DNA from: Chitinophaga pinensis DSM 2588
Lineage (GTDB): Bacteria; Bacteroidota; Bacteroidia; Chitinophagales; Chitinophagaceae
Assembly: GCF_000024005.1 (NCBI RefSeq)
Contig: NC_013132.1
Span: forward strand, 8,302,001 to 8,366,000
Direction of reading: 5' to 3'
Length of the DNA stretch: 64,000 nt
The translations under genes and the position numbers were made by a program. Positions 36,424-44,486 of the stretch are shown one piece after another. The notes beneath the pieces are model-generated. The model saw only the letters and a program-made list of their open reading frames with translations. It did no database searches and had not been told where the DNA came from. Position 1 is the stretch's first letter; each line of letters opens with the position of its first letter.

Positions 36424-37737
36424 TTATTCAAGCTGTTCTACAGGCAGATCTTTTCGATTTTTAAGAATAGTTTTCAGTTCCTTTTTAAGGACGTGTGAGT
36501 TTTCCCATACCTGGACACGTTGATTCGTATACAAACACAGGTAGCCGAAATAAAGCATACATGCCGGCACGATGACCTTTCTGGCATTGCTATACTTTGT
36601 ACTGAATAATAACTGGTAGGCAAAATGAGCGATCAATGCAAATACGGCTACAGAGCTTACATATACATATCTGTCTGCGATGATAGAAAAGCGGGACATG
36701 GGAATGATGTGTAATACCACCAGCAAATTGATAATAAAGAATATTACACCCCATTGCAATATCCGCGATTTTGAATAGCGCATAACGAATATGATCAGCA
36801 AAATAATAGCCAGTGGATATGACCAGTAAATAGGAGACATCTTTTCAGTTACCAGGTTAGGGAACGGATATATATAAGAGAGTTTGATCGGTATTACGCA
36901 TTTAATAAAGTATTCACAGAGCGCGTATCCCCCAAAACAGATACGCTGGTAAAGAGGAAACTGTACTTTCGGTGTCAGCACGCCCTGCATGTTATTAAAC
37001 TGTGACAGGATGGTGATGACGCCAAAGAATACCGTCATCAGCAGAAAAGGAATCTTTTCCCGGAGACGTTTGACAGCCTCTTTTCTTTGATATATAAAAA
37101 AGTCTATCAGGATCAAGGTCAGCGGGAACACAAGCGCCTGTTCCTTTGCCCAGAAGGAGGTAACAAAACACAGCAAGGTTAGAATGAAATAGCTGCGTTT
37201 ATGCTGTTCGGCATATAATAAATAACAGTATAAGCCCAGGAAGTAGAAAAGGCTGTACAGCATTACTTTCGATGCAGAGAGCCATACGACACTTTCTACA
37301 TTGAATGGGTGTATGAGAAAGAGACATATCGTTCCTATTGAGACGAAACGGATTTCTTCTACCGGCACCATGGCTGACATCGTCAGGAATTTCGACATAA
37401 ACTTATATATCACCCATGCATTCAGCAGGTGAACAATAAGGCCCGCTATGTGAAAGGCGATAGAATTGTAGCCGAATGCAGCATATATTAATGTATAGTA
37501 AAACTGATTAACGGGTGAATACTGACCTTCGTAGAAGTCTGTCAATATACTCCTGAAGTTGATCATACTGAAACCGCCTTCAGTATACCAGTTTTGCACA
37601 ACCCACTGGTCATCCCAGTTGGTTTGAAAGTTGAGGCTGCGGATATGCGCATATACGCAAAGGGTCAATAAAGCTAACAGCAGGAATACGAGCTTGTCCT
37701 TCCTGAGATAGCTAATGTACAGGGTATATGTTTTCAT
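36424..37737 (-). CDS. TMTC-like polytopic glycosyltransferase (GT39/GT105-type)
   Basis: A 437-residue membrane protein with about ten helices. The first loop NWDDQWVVQN has the acidic pair of C-type (GT-C) glycosyltransferases. The segment HPFNVESVVWLSASKVML and WAKEQALVFPLTLILID closely follow the TMTC (protein O-mannosyltransferase) pattern. I start at Met (37737) because the 30 residues upstream are unlike a membrane protein start. It is the first gene of the minus-strand operon, 75 nt before the Ser/Gly-rich protein gene. The donor sugar and acceptor are inferred, not shown. Confidence 0.7.
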   Translation of the reverse strand: MKTYTLYISYLRKDKLVFLLLALLTLCVYAHIRSLNFQTNWDDQWVVQNWYTEGGFSMINFRSILTDFYEGQYSPVNQFYYTLIYAAFGYNSIAFHIAGLIVHLLNAWVIYKFMSKFLTMSAMVPVEEIRFVSIGTICLFLIHPFNVESVVWLSASKVMLYSLFYFLGLYCYLLYAEQHKRSYFILTLLCFVTSFWAKEQALVFPLTLILIDFFIYQRKEAVKRLREKIPFLLMTVFFGVITILSQFNNMQGVLTPKVQFPLYQRICFGGYALCEYFIKCVIPIKLSYIYPFPNLVTEKMSPIYWSYPLAIILLIIFVMRYSKSRILQWGVIFFIINLLVVLHIIPMSRFSIIADRYVYVSSVAVFALIAHFAYQLLFSTKYSNARKVIVPACMLYFGYLCLYTNQRVQVWENSHVLKKELKTILKNRKDLPVEQLE

Positions 37738-38170
37738 ACGTTTGGTTGAACGCTTTTCATAATGGCATATGATACCCCCCGTGACTGATAGCCGCGCAAC
37801 GTCCCCCGGGATTTTTACCGGAAACAACAGATCAGGATACTTATACTTTTGTATCAGTACACTTAGGTAACAATAAGTCTTTTGTAGTCTGGAGTCGGGT
37901 TATAAAGGAATGTGTTTTTACATATGGGTATTTAAATGGTATTTGGGCTTTTAGCAATAACAAGTTAAGATAATAACTTAGAAAAAGCAATATCGCTGAA
38001 AAAAAAAGAAAGATTTATTTCAGCGGAGTGTTTAAAACAAAAAAGGTGTCAGCAATGACATCTAGTATAATTATATTGATGGAACTTGTTAGATATTTTT
38101 TACGCGAACTTTCGCCAGCCACTTTTTAGCGTCTTCCAACTTTTCAGACTTTATCAAATCCCCGCAACTC
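37738..38170. other. Intergenic region upstream of the operon
   Basis: AT-rich, no convincing gene. Contains a CGCTGAAA / TTTCAGCG inverted repeat near 37993-38030. On the minus strand, just beyond the oxidoreductase stop, 38089-38165 gives a coding-like stretch (LIKSEKLEDAKKWLAKVRV) with no start codon. Confidence 0.5.
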
Positions 38171-38809
38171 TTAAAAGTCGAAGATCTTATCCAATGATAT
38201 GACGTGTTTTCCTGCCGGAAGTACTCCTGGCGCCTTTGCCAATTTTTCTGCCAATATATATGTATCTAATGGGCGATGCTTCCTCAGTAATCCTATACGA
38301 TTTAAAAACTTCAGTATCGCTGCAAATACATGCTCTCCTGCCCTGTCTGTATCTTTTCTTAATAACATCCCAGGCTTAAATATGACACACTGATCAAATG
38401 CGAGCTTGCTAACATCTTCCTCTAACTTACCTTTCATGTTAGAATAAAAGATTTTACTCCTGGGTGAAGCGCCAAATGCGGACACCAACACGGCTTTCGG
38501 CACACCATTTCTCTTTGCTATCTCTGCGAATTTCAAAGGAATCTCGTAATCAATATGCCACTGTTTCTCTTTTGAGCCAGCCGTTTTTAAGGTACTTCCC
38601 ATACAGTTGAACCAGACATCTCCCCTGATGGCATCTGCCACATCTTCCAGTTTATCAAAATCAGTCATTATCTCGGTCAGTCGCGGATGACTGATTCCGG
38701 CGGAGCGACGTACGAATATCACGACTTCCGTATATGCAGGGTTCTGCAACAGTATATTGGTAAGGTCTTTTCCGGTCGCTCCGGTAGCCCCGATGATCAG
38801 CGCTTTCAT
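38171..38809 (-). CDS. NAD(P)-binding oxidoreductase (HTATIP2-like Rossmann protein)
   Basis: A 212-residue atypical short-chain dehydrogenase. The N-terminal dinucleotide motif is LIIGATGATGKDLTNIL. It continues with WFNCMGSTLKTAGSK and VLVSAFGASPRSKIFY (the S...Y..K region: YSNMKGKLE). It resembles HTATIP2/YbjT-like proteins, whose substrates are mostly unknown. It lies on the same strand as the flavodoxin-like oxidoreductase and the Crp/Fnr gene upstream, and may be part of that small redox-responsive set. Confidence 0.85.
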   Translation of the reverse strand: MKALIIGATGATGKDLTNILLQNPAYTEVVIFVRRSAGISHPRLTEIMTDFDKLEDVADAIRGDVWFNCMGSTLKTAGSKEKQWHIDYEIPLKFAEIAKRNGVPKAVLVSAFGASPRSKIFYSNMKGKLEEDVSKLAFDQCVIFKPGMLLRKDTDRAGEHVFAAILKFLNRIGLLRKHRPLDTYILAEKLAKAPGVLPAGKHVISLDKIFDF

Positions 38810-38896
38810 ATTTATACTTTTCGAATTAACAACTTATTAAATATAACTCTTTTCAACTTACCAGGAGTCATATGCTATTCATTGCACTTGTTGCGT

Positions 38897-39484
38897 TTAC
38901 CTGAACTGCCGGCCCAGTTGTTCTACTTTTTTCAGCCAGCTGTTACGCAGTTTTTCGGTTGATTTCCTCATGAATCCGAAAGTAGAAAACCGGATAGGAT
39001 CAAATCCTACATATCCGAAGATGATCGACTTGAGGATCTGATATTGTGATGCACGATAGATCAGGTAGAACCACCATTTGGGTGTATCCATTGTTACAAG
39101 TAAGCGCATACTTTTTCCTTTCAGTAGTTTTTCGGGAAAGACTTTACCTGACTGATGCTTAAAGGCAAATCCGGGTAGTAACACCCTGTCAAGAAAACCT
39201 TTGGCCAGGGCAGGCATAAAACCCCACCAGTTGGGATAAGCCATCACCACATGGTCAGCCCATTGTAGTTGTTGCTGTGCTGTGAGCAGGTCATCTTCCA
39301 GCTGCATAGTTTCGCCGGTTTTATAGCCGTCTGCAAGATTTACATCAAAACGCAGTTTTGATATGTAGATGGTCTGTGTGTTTGCGCCGGCACTTTCCAC
39401 ACCTTTACGATAGGCATCAAGCAGTGCGTTACAGAAAGAATTTTCTGAAGGATGACCGAGTATAAGTAAGATATTCTTTGCCAT
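38897..39484 (-). CDS. NAD(P)H-dependent oxidoreductase, flavodoxin-like fold
   Basis: A 195-residue NAD(P)H dehydrogenase (quinone) of the MdaB/KefF-like group, binding FMN or FAD. Motifs: NILLILGHPSENSFCNALLD (phosphate loop), QWADHVVMAYPNWWGFMPA (isoalloxazine region) and LVTMDTPKWW. I use the internal ATG (39484, MAKNILL) rather than the ATG at 39556, which would add 24 residues across the palindrome at 39540. It follows the Crp/Fnr gene and is a likely target of it. Confidence 0.88.
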   Translation of the reverse strand: MAKNILLILGHPSENSFCNALLDAYRKGVESAGANTQTIYISKLRFDVNLADGYKTGETMQLEDDLLTAQQQLQWADHVVMAYPNWWGFMPALAKGFLDRVLLPGFAFKHQSGKVFPEKLLKGKSMRLLVTMDTPKWWFYLIYRASQYQILKSIIFGYVGFDPIRFSTFGFMRKSTEKLRNSWLKKVEQLGRQFR

Positions 39485-39539
39485 TGCAGTTTGTTTTAAG
39501 TTGATACTGCAAAGCTCCGGTATATATGGAAGGTGGACC

Positions 39540-39555
39540 TGACGCAAATGCGTCA
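39540..39555. promoter_or_regulatory. CRP/FNR-spaced palindrome upstream of the oxidoreductase
   Basis: TGACG-CAAATG-CGTCA: perfect 5-bp half-sites with the 6-bp spacer used by CRP (TGTGA-N6-TCACA). The two spacer ends also pair, so the palindrome is 16 bp. It lies 56 bp before the oxidoreductase ATG and just after the Crp/Fnr stop codon. Confidence 0.6.
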
Positions 39556-39559
39556 AAAA

Positions 39560-40150
39560 CTATTTATGGGCTATTTTCTGGCGAATACGGGTAAGTGTCT
39601 GTCGCTCGATACCCAGGTAGCTGGAAAGATGGGATAGCGAGACCCTGTTGAATAAGCGGGCATGATGTGTTGCGAAATCAAGATAACGTTCTTCAGCGGT
39701 CTGAAATACAAAGCTTTCAATACGCGCCTGCTGTCTTTTTAAGATCTCTTCAGCCACCAGGCGACCATACCTTTCAAACTTCGGATATTGCTGGTATATC
39801 CATTGCAGGTCATCAAATTTAAGACAGAGGAATGTGGCCGGTTCCAGGCATTGAATGGTATAGCTGCTGGGTTGCCGGCTGATAAAAGCCGGGTAATGCG
39901 TCGCATAGTCTCCCTCTGCATAGAAACCAACATTGATCTCATTCCCGTTAAGATCCACAAAAAAAGAACGGATAAGCCCTTTGGTAACGAAGCCTAAGGA
40001 TTGCTGTACTTTACCTGATTGAATAAAAATGTCTTTCTTATCCAATTCCTGCAGGGTCAGTTTTGCGGCAAACTGTGACAGTTCTTCCTCCCGTAAATCG
40101 GGGCAGATGGCTTTGATTGAACGTAAATATATTTCAGTGTCTGCCTGCAT
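39560..40150 (-). CDS. Crp/Fnr family transcriptional regulator
   Basis: A 196-residue regulator with an N-terminal cyclic-nucleotide-binding-like beta-roll (about 20-120; GKVQQSLGFVTKGLIRSFF, GFYAEGDYATHYPAF) and a C-terminal Crp-type helix-turn-helix (SLSHLSSYLGIERQTLTRIR). It lacks an iron-sulfur Cys cluster, so it is not a classic FNR. It lies just upstream of an NAD(P)H oxidoreductase, with a palindrome of CRP spacing in between, which suggests local control. The effector is unknown. Confidence 0.9.
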   Translation of the reverse strand: MQADTEIYLRSIKAICPDLREEELSQFAAKLTLQELDKKDIFIQSGKVQQSLGFVTKGLIRSFFVDLNGNEINVGFYAEGDYATHYPAFISRQPSSYTIQCLEPATFLCLKFDDLQWIYQQYPKFERYGRLVAEEILKRQQARIESFVFQTAEERYLDFATHHARLFNRVSLSHLSSYLGIERQTLTRIRQKIAHK

Positions 40151-40318
40151 AGCTGAGTTGTTTTACCAGGTTATTCGTCCTGCGGGTACAGAGATACCTG
40201 TATAAAGTAAATATAACACTTAGCAGCCTGTTATTACACGAATATGTAGCTGGCATATTACCGACCTGCTTCTTTTTTCCATCAAAAAGTTCCATCTTTA
40301 TTGAAATCCTCCTATACC

Positions 40319-40786
40319 ATGAGTTTCTTCAAACGTTTCTTCAACAAGAAAAAAACCCTTATCCAATGTCCCCGATGCCTGGGCAAAGGACATGTCGATG
40401 CGGACGATATCAAAAGACTTGGAAGAGAGTTAACCTGGCGGCCTGGTTCCTGTGCCTATTGCAATGCAAAAGGTGAAGTTGCTGCCGATATAATCGACAA
40501 GATTAATCCGGGAGAAGCATACCTGGTCAACAACCTGTCTGAAAAAGAAAGACTGGCATTGATCGAAGGACACCCGGAAGCCAGGGAGAGAATGAAACGC
40601 TTTAAAATAAACGTCGATAGGTTTATACAGGACATTGTCACGCTGCATTTTGTAAGGAAGCTTGACTCCAGACAGATTGCCGAATTATTCCTGGAATCCG
40701 CTGAGGGTTTAAGTGCAGAAGATTATGCGCAGGAAGAAAAAGACCTGATTGCCTACATTGAGAAAGTAATAGCCCGTCATAACTAA
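40319..40786 (+). CDS. Zinc-ribbon (DnaJ-zinc-finger-like) hypothetical protein
   Basis: A 155-residue cytosolic protein. Two Cys pairs, C17-x-x-C20 (CPRCLGKGH) and C45-x-x-C48 (CAYCNAKGE), resemble one CxxCxGxG module of the DnaJ zinc finger. A helical C-terminal half follows (DSRQIAELFLESAEGLSAED). I start at the ATG at 40319 (MSFFKRFF); a TTG at 40301 would add six residues. No partner gene lies close by. The role is unknown; the zinc site is inferred from the Cys spacing. Confidence 0.7.
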   Translation: MSFFKRFFNKKKTLIQCPRCLGKGHVDADDIKRLGRELTWRPGSCAYCNAKGEVAADIIDKINPGEAYLVNNLSEKERLALIEGHPEARERMKRFKINVDRFIQDIVTLHFVRKLDSRQIAELFLESAEGLSAEDYAQEEKDLIAYIEKVIARHN

Positions 40787-41045
40787 TCATTCAGGTACTA
40801 AATATGCTGTTTATCCCGGCGATACCACCTGTTTACCGGCCGTATACATGTATCATAGGTGGACTTGATCAGGTATTGCCCCTCTACCGGGAAATTACAG
40901 GAGCCAATCACCTACAAAGACTAAAACGGGTTGTTTACACAATAGGCAGGAAGCCGTAGAACACATCTACAGCGGTTATAGAAAGATTATCAACAGGTAA
41001 CATTCAATGGTATTTTATCAAAATAATCGCTGTGGCAGGCTTCTC

Positions 41046-41513
41046 TCATTCCCGTTGAACAACCAACTGGCGTATTGGTGTATATCCGCCGCCCACTGAC
41101 AGATGTTGTATCGTTGGTGCAGCCGGATGCGTGATGTTATGCACCTTATTTTGCACTCCTGGCGGAACGACTGCAATAATATCGGCTGCCAGGTATTGCC
41201 TGTTACAGTAAGGGCGATCTTCAGACATCGCGGTTATCTGCATTGTCACCAGCAGCGTTCCTTCGCCAGTTATATTTATGGGGACTTCAGTACCTGAGAA
41301 AGGCCTGGCGGGGTCTATTGTCAACTGGTGTATGGCTGTCCCTGTCACCTGATCAGCCAGAAAATCGATACGGGTCACTATCACTTTTACTTCCCAGGAG
41401 GAGATGCCCTTATGTTGTATCAGATCCTGCGGGGGAATATGCAGGCTTCCATCATCAGCCAGTAAAGGCGCTAGCCATTTCAGTCCCTGAAAAGGAGATG
41501 TTAATAATTTCAA
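41046..41513 (-). CDS. Hypothetical protein
   Basis: Open frame of 155 codons starting MKLLTSPFQG with mixed beta-like composition (SSWEVKVIVTRIDFLADQVT, EGTLLVTMQITAM). No signal peptide and no motif I recognise. It is divergent from the choice-of-anchor gene downstream. Composition looks coding but other frames in the region are also open, so it is not certain. Confidence 0.5.
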   Translation of the reverse strand: MKLLTSPFQGLKWLAPLLADDGSLHIPPQDLIQHKGISSWEVKVIVTRIDFLADQVTGTAIHQLTIDPARPFSGTEVPINITGEGTLLVTMQITAMSEDRPYCNRQYLAADIIAVVPPGVQNKVHNITHPAAPTIQHLSVGGGYTPIRQLVVQRE

Positions 41514-41579
41514 AACCTTGCCTTAACATTAAGTTCATCTGCCTTCTGTACTCTTGCCGCCTCAAACCTATATGCAAAT

Positions 41580-43085
41580 ATGAAATTGAAACACTTGTTA
41601 CCGTTTGCCATTATGGCTATCCTTGCGGCCTGTTCAAAAGATGACAACCCTAATGAACCAACCGTTAATGAAGATCCTTCCACGTTCGCAGAAATTGGCA
41701 CATTAGACATCGGTGAAGCAGGTGCAGCTGAAATCAGCGCTTACGATCCGACTACTAAAAGACTGTTTGTTGTCAATAACGGCGGTGTTAATAAGATCGA
41801 TGTGATAGATCTGAGCGATCCTGGTAACATGAAGGTGATCCACTCCATTCCTACCAACAGCGGTGCGGTAAACAGCGTATCTGTATACGAGGGTAAACTG
41901 GCGGCTGCTATTGAAGCTGTGGATAAACAACAACCAGGCAGAGTAACCGTTTATAATACCAATAGCTACGCAGAGATCAAGACCATCGCTACCGGCGCAT
42001 TACCAGATATGGTAACCTTCAGCCCGGATGGTAAATATATTCTGACTGCCAATGAAGGCGAACCAAATGCAGATTATACAAACGATCCGGTAGGTTCTGT
42101 TTCTGTGATCAGCGTAAGCGATAACTACAGCGTTGTAAACATCGACTTCAGCAGCTTCGCATCACAGCAGACAGCCCTGCAGCAGAAAGGTCTCCGCGTA
42201 TTCGGTCCGAATGCTTCTTTCGCACAGGATATGGAACCGGAATATATTGCCGTATCACCGGATTCTAAAACTGCCTGGGTAACCCTGCAGGAAAATAACG
42301 CGATCGCAAAGATCGACCTGACCACTAAAACTGCGACAAACATCTTCCCATTGGGTTTCAAAGACTATAACCAGGATGCAGATGCGATCGATCCTTCTGA
42401 TAAGGATAACGCCATTGCTTTCGGTAAATGGCCGGTAAAAGGCATCTATATGCCAGATGCGATTGCCGTTTTACAAACAGATGGTGGTATTCCTTACCTG
42501 TTCACCGCAAACGAAGGTGATGTACGTGAATACACCGCTTTTGCAGAAGCAAAACGCGTTAAAAGCCTTACCCTGGATGCAACTGCATTTCCTAATGCAG
42601 CTGACCTACAGAACGATGCTAAACTTGGCCGTCTGAACGTAACGACTACCCTTGGCGATGTTAACGGTGATGGTATCTATGAATCACTGTACTCCTTCGG
42701 TGCACGTTCTTTCAGCGTATGGAACGGTACCAGCGGTGCACTGGTATATGACAGCAAAAATGAACTGGAAACAAAAGTAAATGCTGCTGGTTATTATGAC
42801 GACAACCGTAGTGATGATAAAGGTGTGGAACCGGAAGGTATCACCCTGGGTAAAGTAGGTAACAGAAATATTGCTTTCGTGGGCATGGAAAGAGTAGATG
42901 CAGTTGCTGTGTATGATGTGACCAAACCAGAAGCGCCATCCTTCCTCCAGCTCCTCAAATCAGGTGATGCACCGGAAGGCGTGTTGTTTGTATCAGCAGC
43001 GAATAGCCCCACCGGCAAGAGCCTGCTGATCGTGAGCAGCGAAGATGACGGCGTATTAAAAGTATATTCTCCGAAGACTTTATAA
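41580..43085 (+). CDS. Choice-of-anchor I family lipoprotein
   Basis: A 501-residue surface lipoprotein: lipobox ILAACSKDD with Cys19, then a seven-bladed-propeller-like body of the choice-of-anchor I family (often annotated alkaline-phosphatase-like). Signatures: KRLFVVNNGGVNKIDVIDLS, SPDGKYILTANEGEPNADYT, PEYIAVSPDSKTAWVTLQEN and KGVEPEGITLGKVGNRNIAF. Family members are anchored to the cell surface in different ways; here by lipid. It is monocistronic and ends in a strong terminator. Role and substrate are unknown. Confidence 0.88.
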   Translation: MKLKHLLPFAIMAILAACSKDDNPNEPTVNEDPSTFAEIGTLDIGEAGAAEISAYDPTTKRLFVVNNGGVNKIDVIDLSDPGNMKVIHSIPTNSGAVNSVSVYEGKLAAAIEAVDKQQPGRVTVYNTNSYAEIKTIATGALPDMVTFSPDGKYILTANEGEPNADYTNDPVGSVSVISVSDNYSVVNIDFSSFASQQTALQQKGLRVFGPNASFAQDMEPEYIAVSPDSKTAWVTLQENNAIAKIDLTTKTATNIFPLGFKDYNQDADAIDPSDKDNAIAFGKWPVKGIYMPDAIAVLQTDGGIPYLFTANEGDVREYTAFAEAKRVKSLTLDATAFPNAADLQNDAKLGRLNVTTTLGDVNGDGIYESLYSFGARSFSVWNGTSGALVYDSKNELETKVNAAGYYDDNRSDDKGVEPEGITLGKVGNRNIAFVGMERVDAVAVYDVTKPEAPSFLQLLKSGDAPEGVLFVSAANSPTGKSLLIVSSEDDGVLKVYSPKTL

Positions 43086-43101
43086 TCGTCTCCGGTAACT
43101 G

Positions 43102-43148
43102 ATAAGCAAAGGGCCATCTCAAATGAATTGAGATGGCCCTTTGCTTAT
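43102..43148. terminator. Strong bidirectional terminator
   Basis: Perfect 21-bp stem (43102-43122 with 43128-43148, loop ATGAA) just past the choice-of-anchor stop. A minus-strand reading frame ends 8 nt beyond it, so the hairpin could serve both strands. Confidence 0.85.
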
Positions 43149-43155
43149 AGTGCTA

Positions 43156-43278
43156 TTATTTCCGTTTCGCTTCTCTTCCGCTAACAATATTGCCTTTCGA
43201 AGAGAAAACGCCTGCATGTTGCGTTCCCAGGTAAATAACATGCTTGTGAAAGATCAGGGCTGCCGGATTTGCAGCCAC
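43156..43278 (-). CDS. Possible 40-residue protein
   Basis: Minus-strand frame read from a GTG at 43278 (AANPAALIFHKHVIYLGTQH, ending REAKRK) with coding-like codon use. It ends next to the bidirectional terminator and overlaps the promoter of the J-domain gene on the other strand. No family recognised; an upstream ATG at 43362 would give 68 residues. Doubtful but better than a random frame. Confidence 0.3.
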   Translation of the reverse strand: MAANPAALIFHKHVIYLGTQHAGVFSSKGNIVSGREAKRK

Positions 43279-43302
43279 GACGCGGTTTCTTTTGTAACTT
43301 TG
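43268..43302 (+). promoter_or_regulatory. Promoter of the J-domain gene
   Basis: TTTG at 43268-43271 and TAACTTTG at 43295-43302 with a 23-nt gap match the Bacteroidota -33/-7 pattern, 16 nt before the ATG. Confidence 0.65.
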
Positions 43303-43318
43303 CGCTAAAGCAGGGAAT

Positions 43319-44374
43319 ATGTCGCAGGAACTGAATAAACGATCCGGAGACCTGATGATCAATCAATCAGAGAAAGCCGGACTTAGTAAAGAACAACAGA
43401 CCTTTAATAAACTCATACAGAAGATAGCCCAGCTACGGCAGGAGCTGAAAGATACCACTGCCACCCTCGACAAGCAGTTACAGCATTTCCTGAAACAGAT
43501 CTATCCGCTGATGCAACAGGTGGTTGGTCTGCGGTCTGCCGTCGTAGTACTGATGAATGAGTTTATGACTATTTCCAAAGGACTCTCCGGACATGAAAAA
43601 GAAGCCCTCCGACTACTGATTATCAATCAGCTGCATGAAATATTCCGCTATCAGCAGGAAGATCCTGAAGGCGAATTACTGGAGATTTTCAATGTCCTGT
43701 CTGACATTACCTACCAGGATCTGACAGAACAATACCTTGCTAAATTAAGAGCGGCTGCCGCTGCAAAAGAAAAGGAGGAGGAAACTGCTGACACAACGTT
43801 GCCAATGAAGACAACTGAACTGGAAGCAGCCGGCAGCAATAAACGGAAGACGAAACAGCAGTTACAGAAAGAAGAAAAAGAACGCCTGCTGGAAGAGCTG
43901 CGCAGGAAGAATGTACACCATCTGTACAGACAACTGGCCAAAGTATTTCATCCGGATCTGGAACAGGATCCTGAAAGGATACAGCAAAAAGAAGAACTCA
44001 TGAAACAGCTGACTATCGCCAGGGAAAAAGGGGACCTGCTGTCAATGCTGGAACTGGAACTTAACTGGATTCAGCAGGAAGACAGGCATCCGGATCAGCT
44101 GACCAATGAGAAACTGCGCCTGTATAATACCACCTTACAGGAACAGGTGAAAGACCTGCAACAACAGATCAGTAACCTGTTCCATCACCCCAGATATGCA
44201 TTTTTACAAGGATTCGCAAAAAATGTACAAGGTGTGCGGTTCATTGACTGGAAAACGGAAAAGAATAACCTCGACAATCTCGCACAGGGATTGAAAGAAA
44301 TCATTGCAGGTTTATCCATGGATACCAAGAATGCACTGAAAGTACTGAAAGGTGTATTAAAATGGAATAGCTAG
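43319..44374 (+). CDS. J-domain (DnaJ-like) co-chaperone with coiled-coil
   Basis: A 351-residue soluble protein. A long helical, Gln/Lys/Glu-rich region comes first, then a J-domain-like segment at about residues 195-250: HLYRQLAKVFHPDLEQDPER with the essential HPD tripeptide, followed by a helix (KEELMKQLTIAREKGD). A further coiled coil (about 255-300, NTTLQEQVKDLQQQISNLF) ends it. It should stimulate an Hsp70 (DnaK). The J domain sits in the middle rather than at the N-terminus, and no Gly/Phe or zinc region is present, so it is a class C J-protein with unknown clients. Confidence 0.8.
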   Translation: MSQELNKRSGDLMINQSEKAGLSKEQQTFNKLIQKIAQLRQELKDTTATLDKQLQHFLKQIYPLMQQVVGLRSAVVVLMNEFMTISKGLSGHEKEALRLLIINQLHEIFRYQQEDPEGELLEIFNVLSDITYQDLTEQYLAKLRAAAAAKEKEEETADTTLPMKTTELEAAGSNKRKTKQQLQKEEKERLLEELRRKNVHHLYRQLAKVFHPDLEQDPERIQQKEELMKQLTIAREKGDLLSMLELELNWIQQEDRHPDQLTNEKLRLYNTTLQEQVKDLQQQISNLFHHPRYAFLQGFAKNVQGVRFIDWKTEKNNLDNLAQGLKEIIAGLSMDTKNALKVLKGVLKWNS

Positions 44375-44418
44375 TACCTTTCAATATCCATCCTTTTTAC
44401 CGGCAGTGTAGTAAGGGC

Positions 44419-44449
44419 TTGCATCTTAGCAGATTAAGCCGCATATTTG
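44419..44449 (+). promoter_or_regulatory. Putative promoter of the acyltransferase
   Basis: TTG at 44419-44421 and CATATTTG at 44442-44449 (one mismatch to TAnnTTTG), with a 20-nt gap, 37 nt before the ATG. Confidence 0.4.
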
Positions 44450-44486
44450 CGCCCAGGTCTCAATATTCCACAATTAAAAGAAAGTC

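Noticed and set aside
38089..38165. Coding-like stretch after the HTATIP2-like gene
   Set aside because: No start codon of its own and less than 30 codons outside the neighbouring gene; kept only as a note in the intergenic entry.
41243..41644. Plus-strand open frame of 133 codons
   Set aside because: Overlaps both the minus-strand hypothetical gene and the start of the choice-of-anchor lipoprotein; no motif and no promoter.
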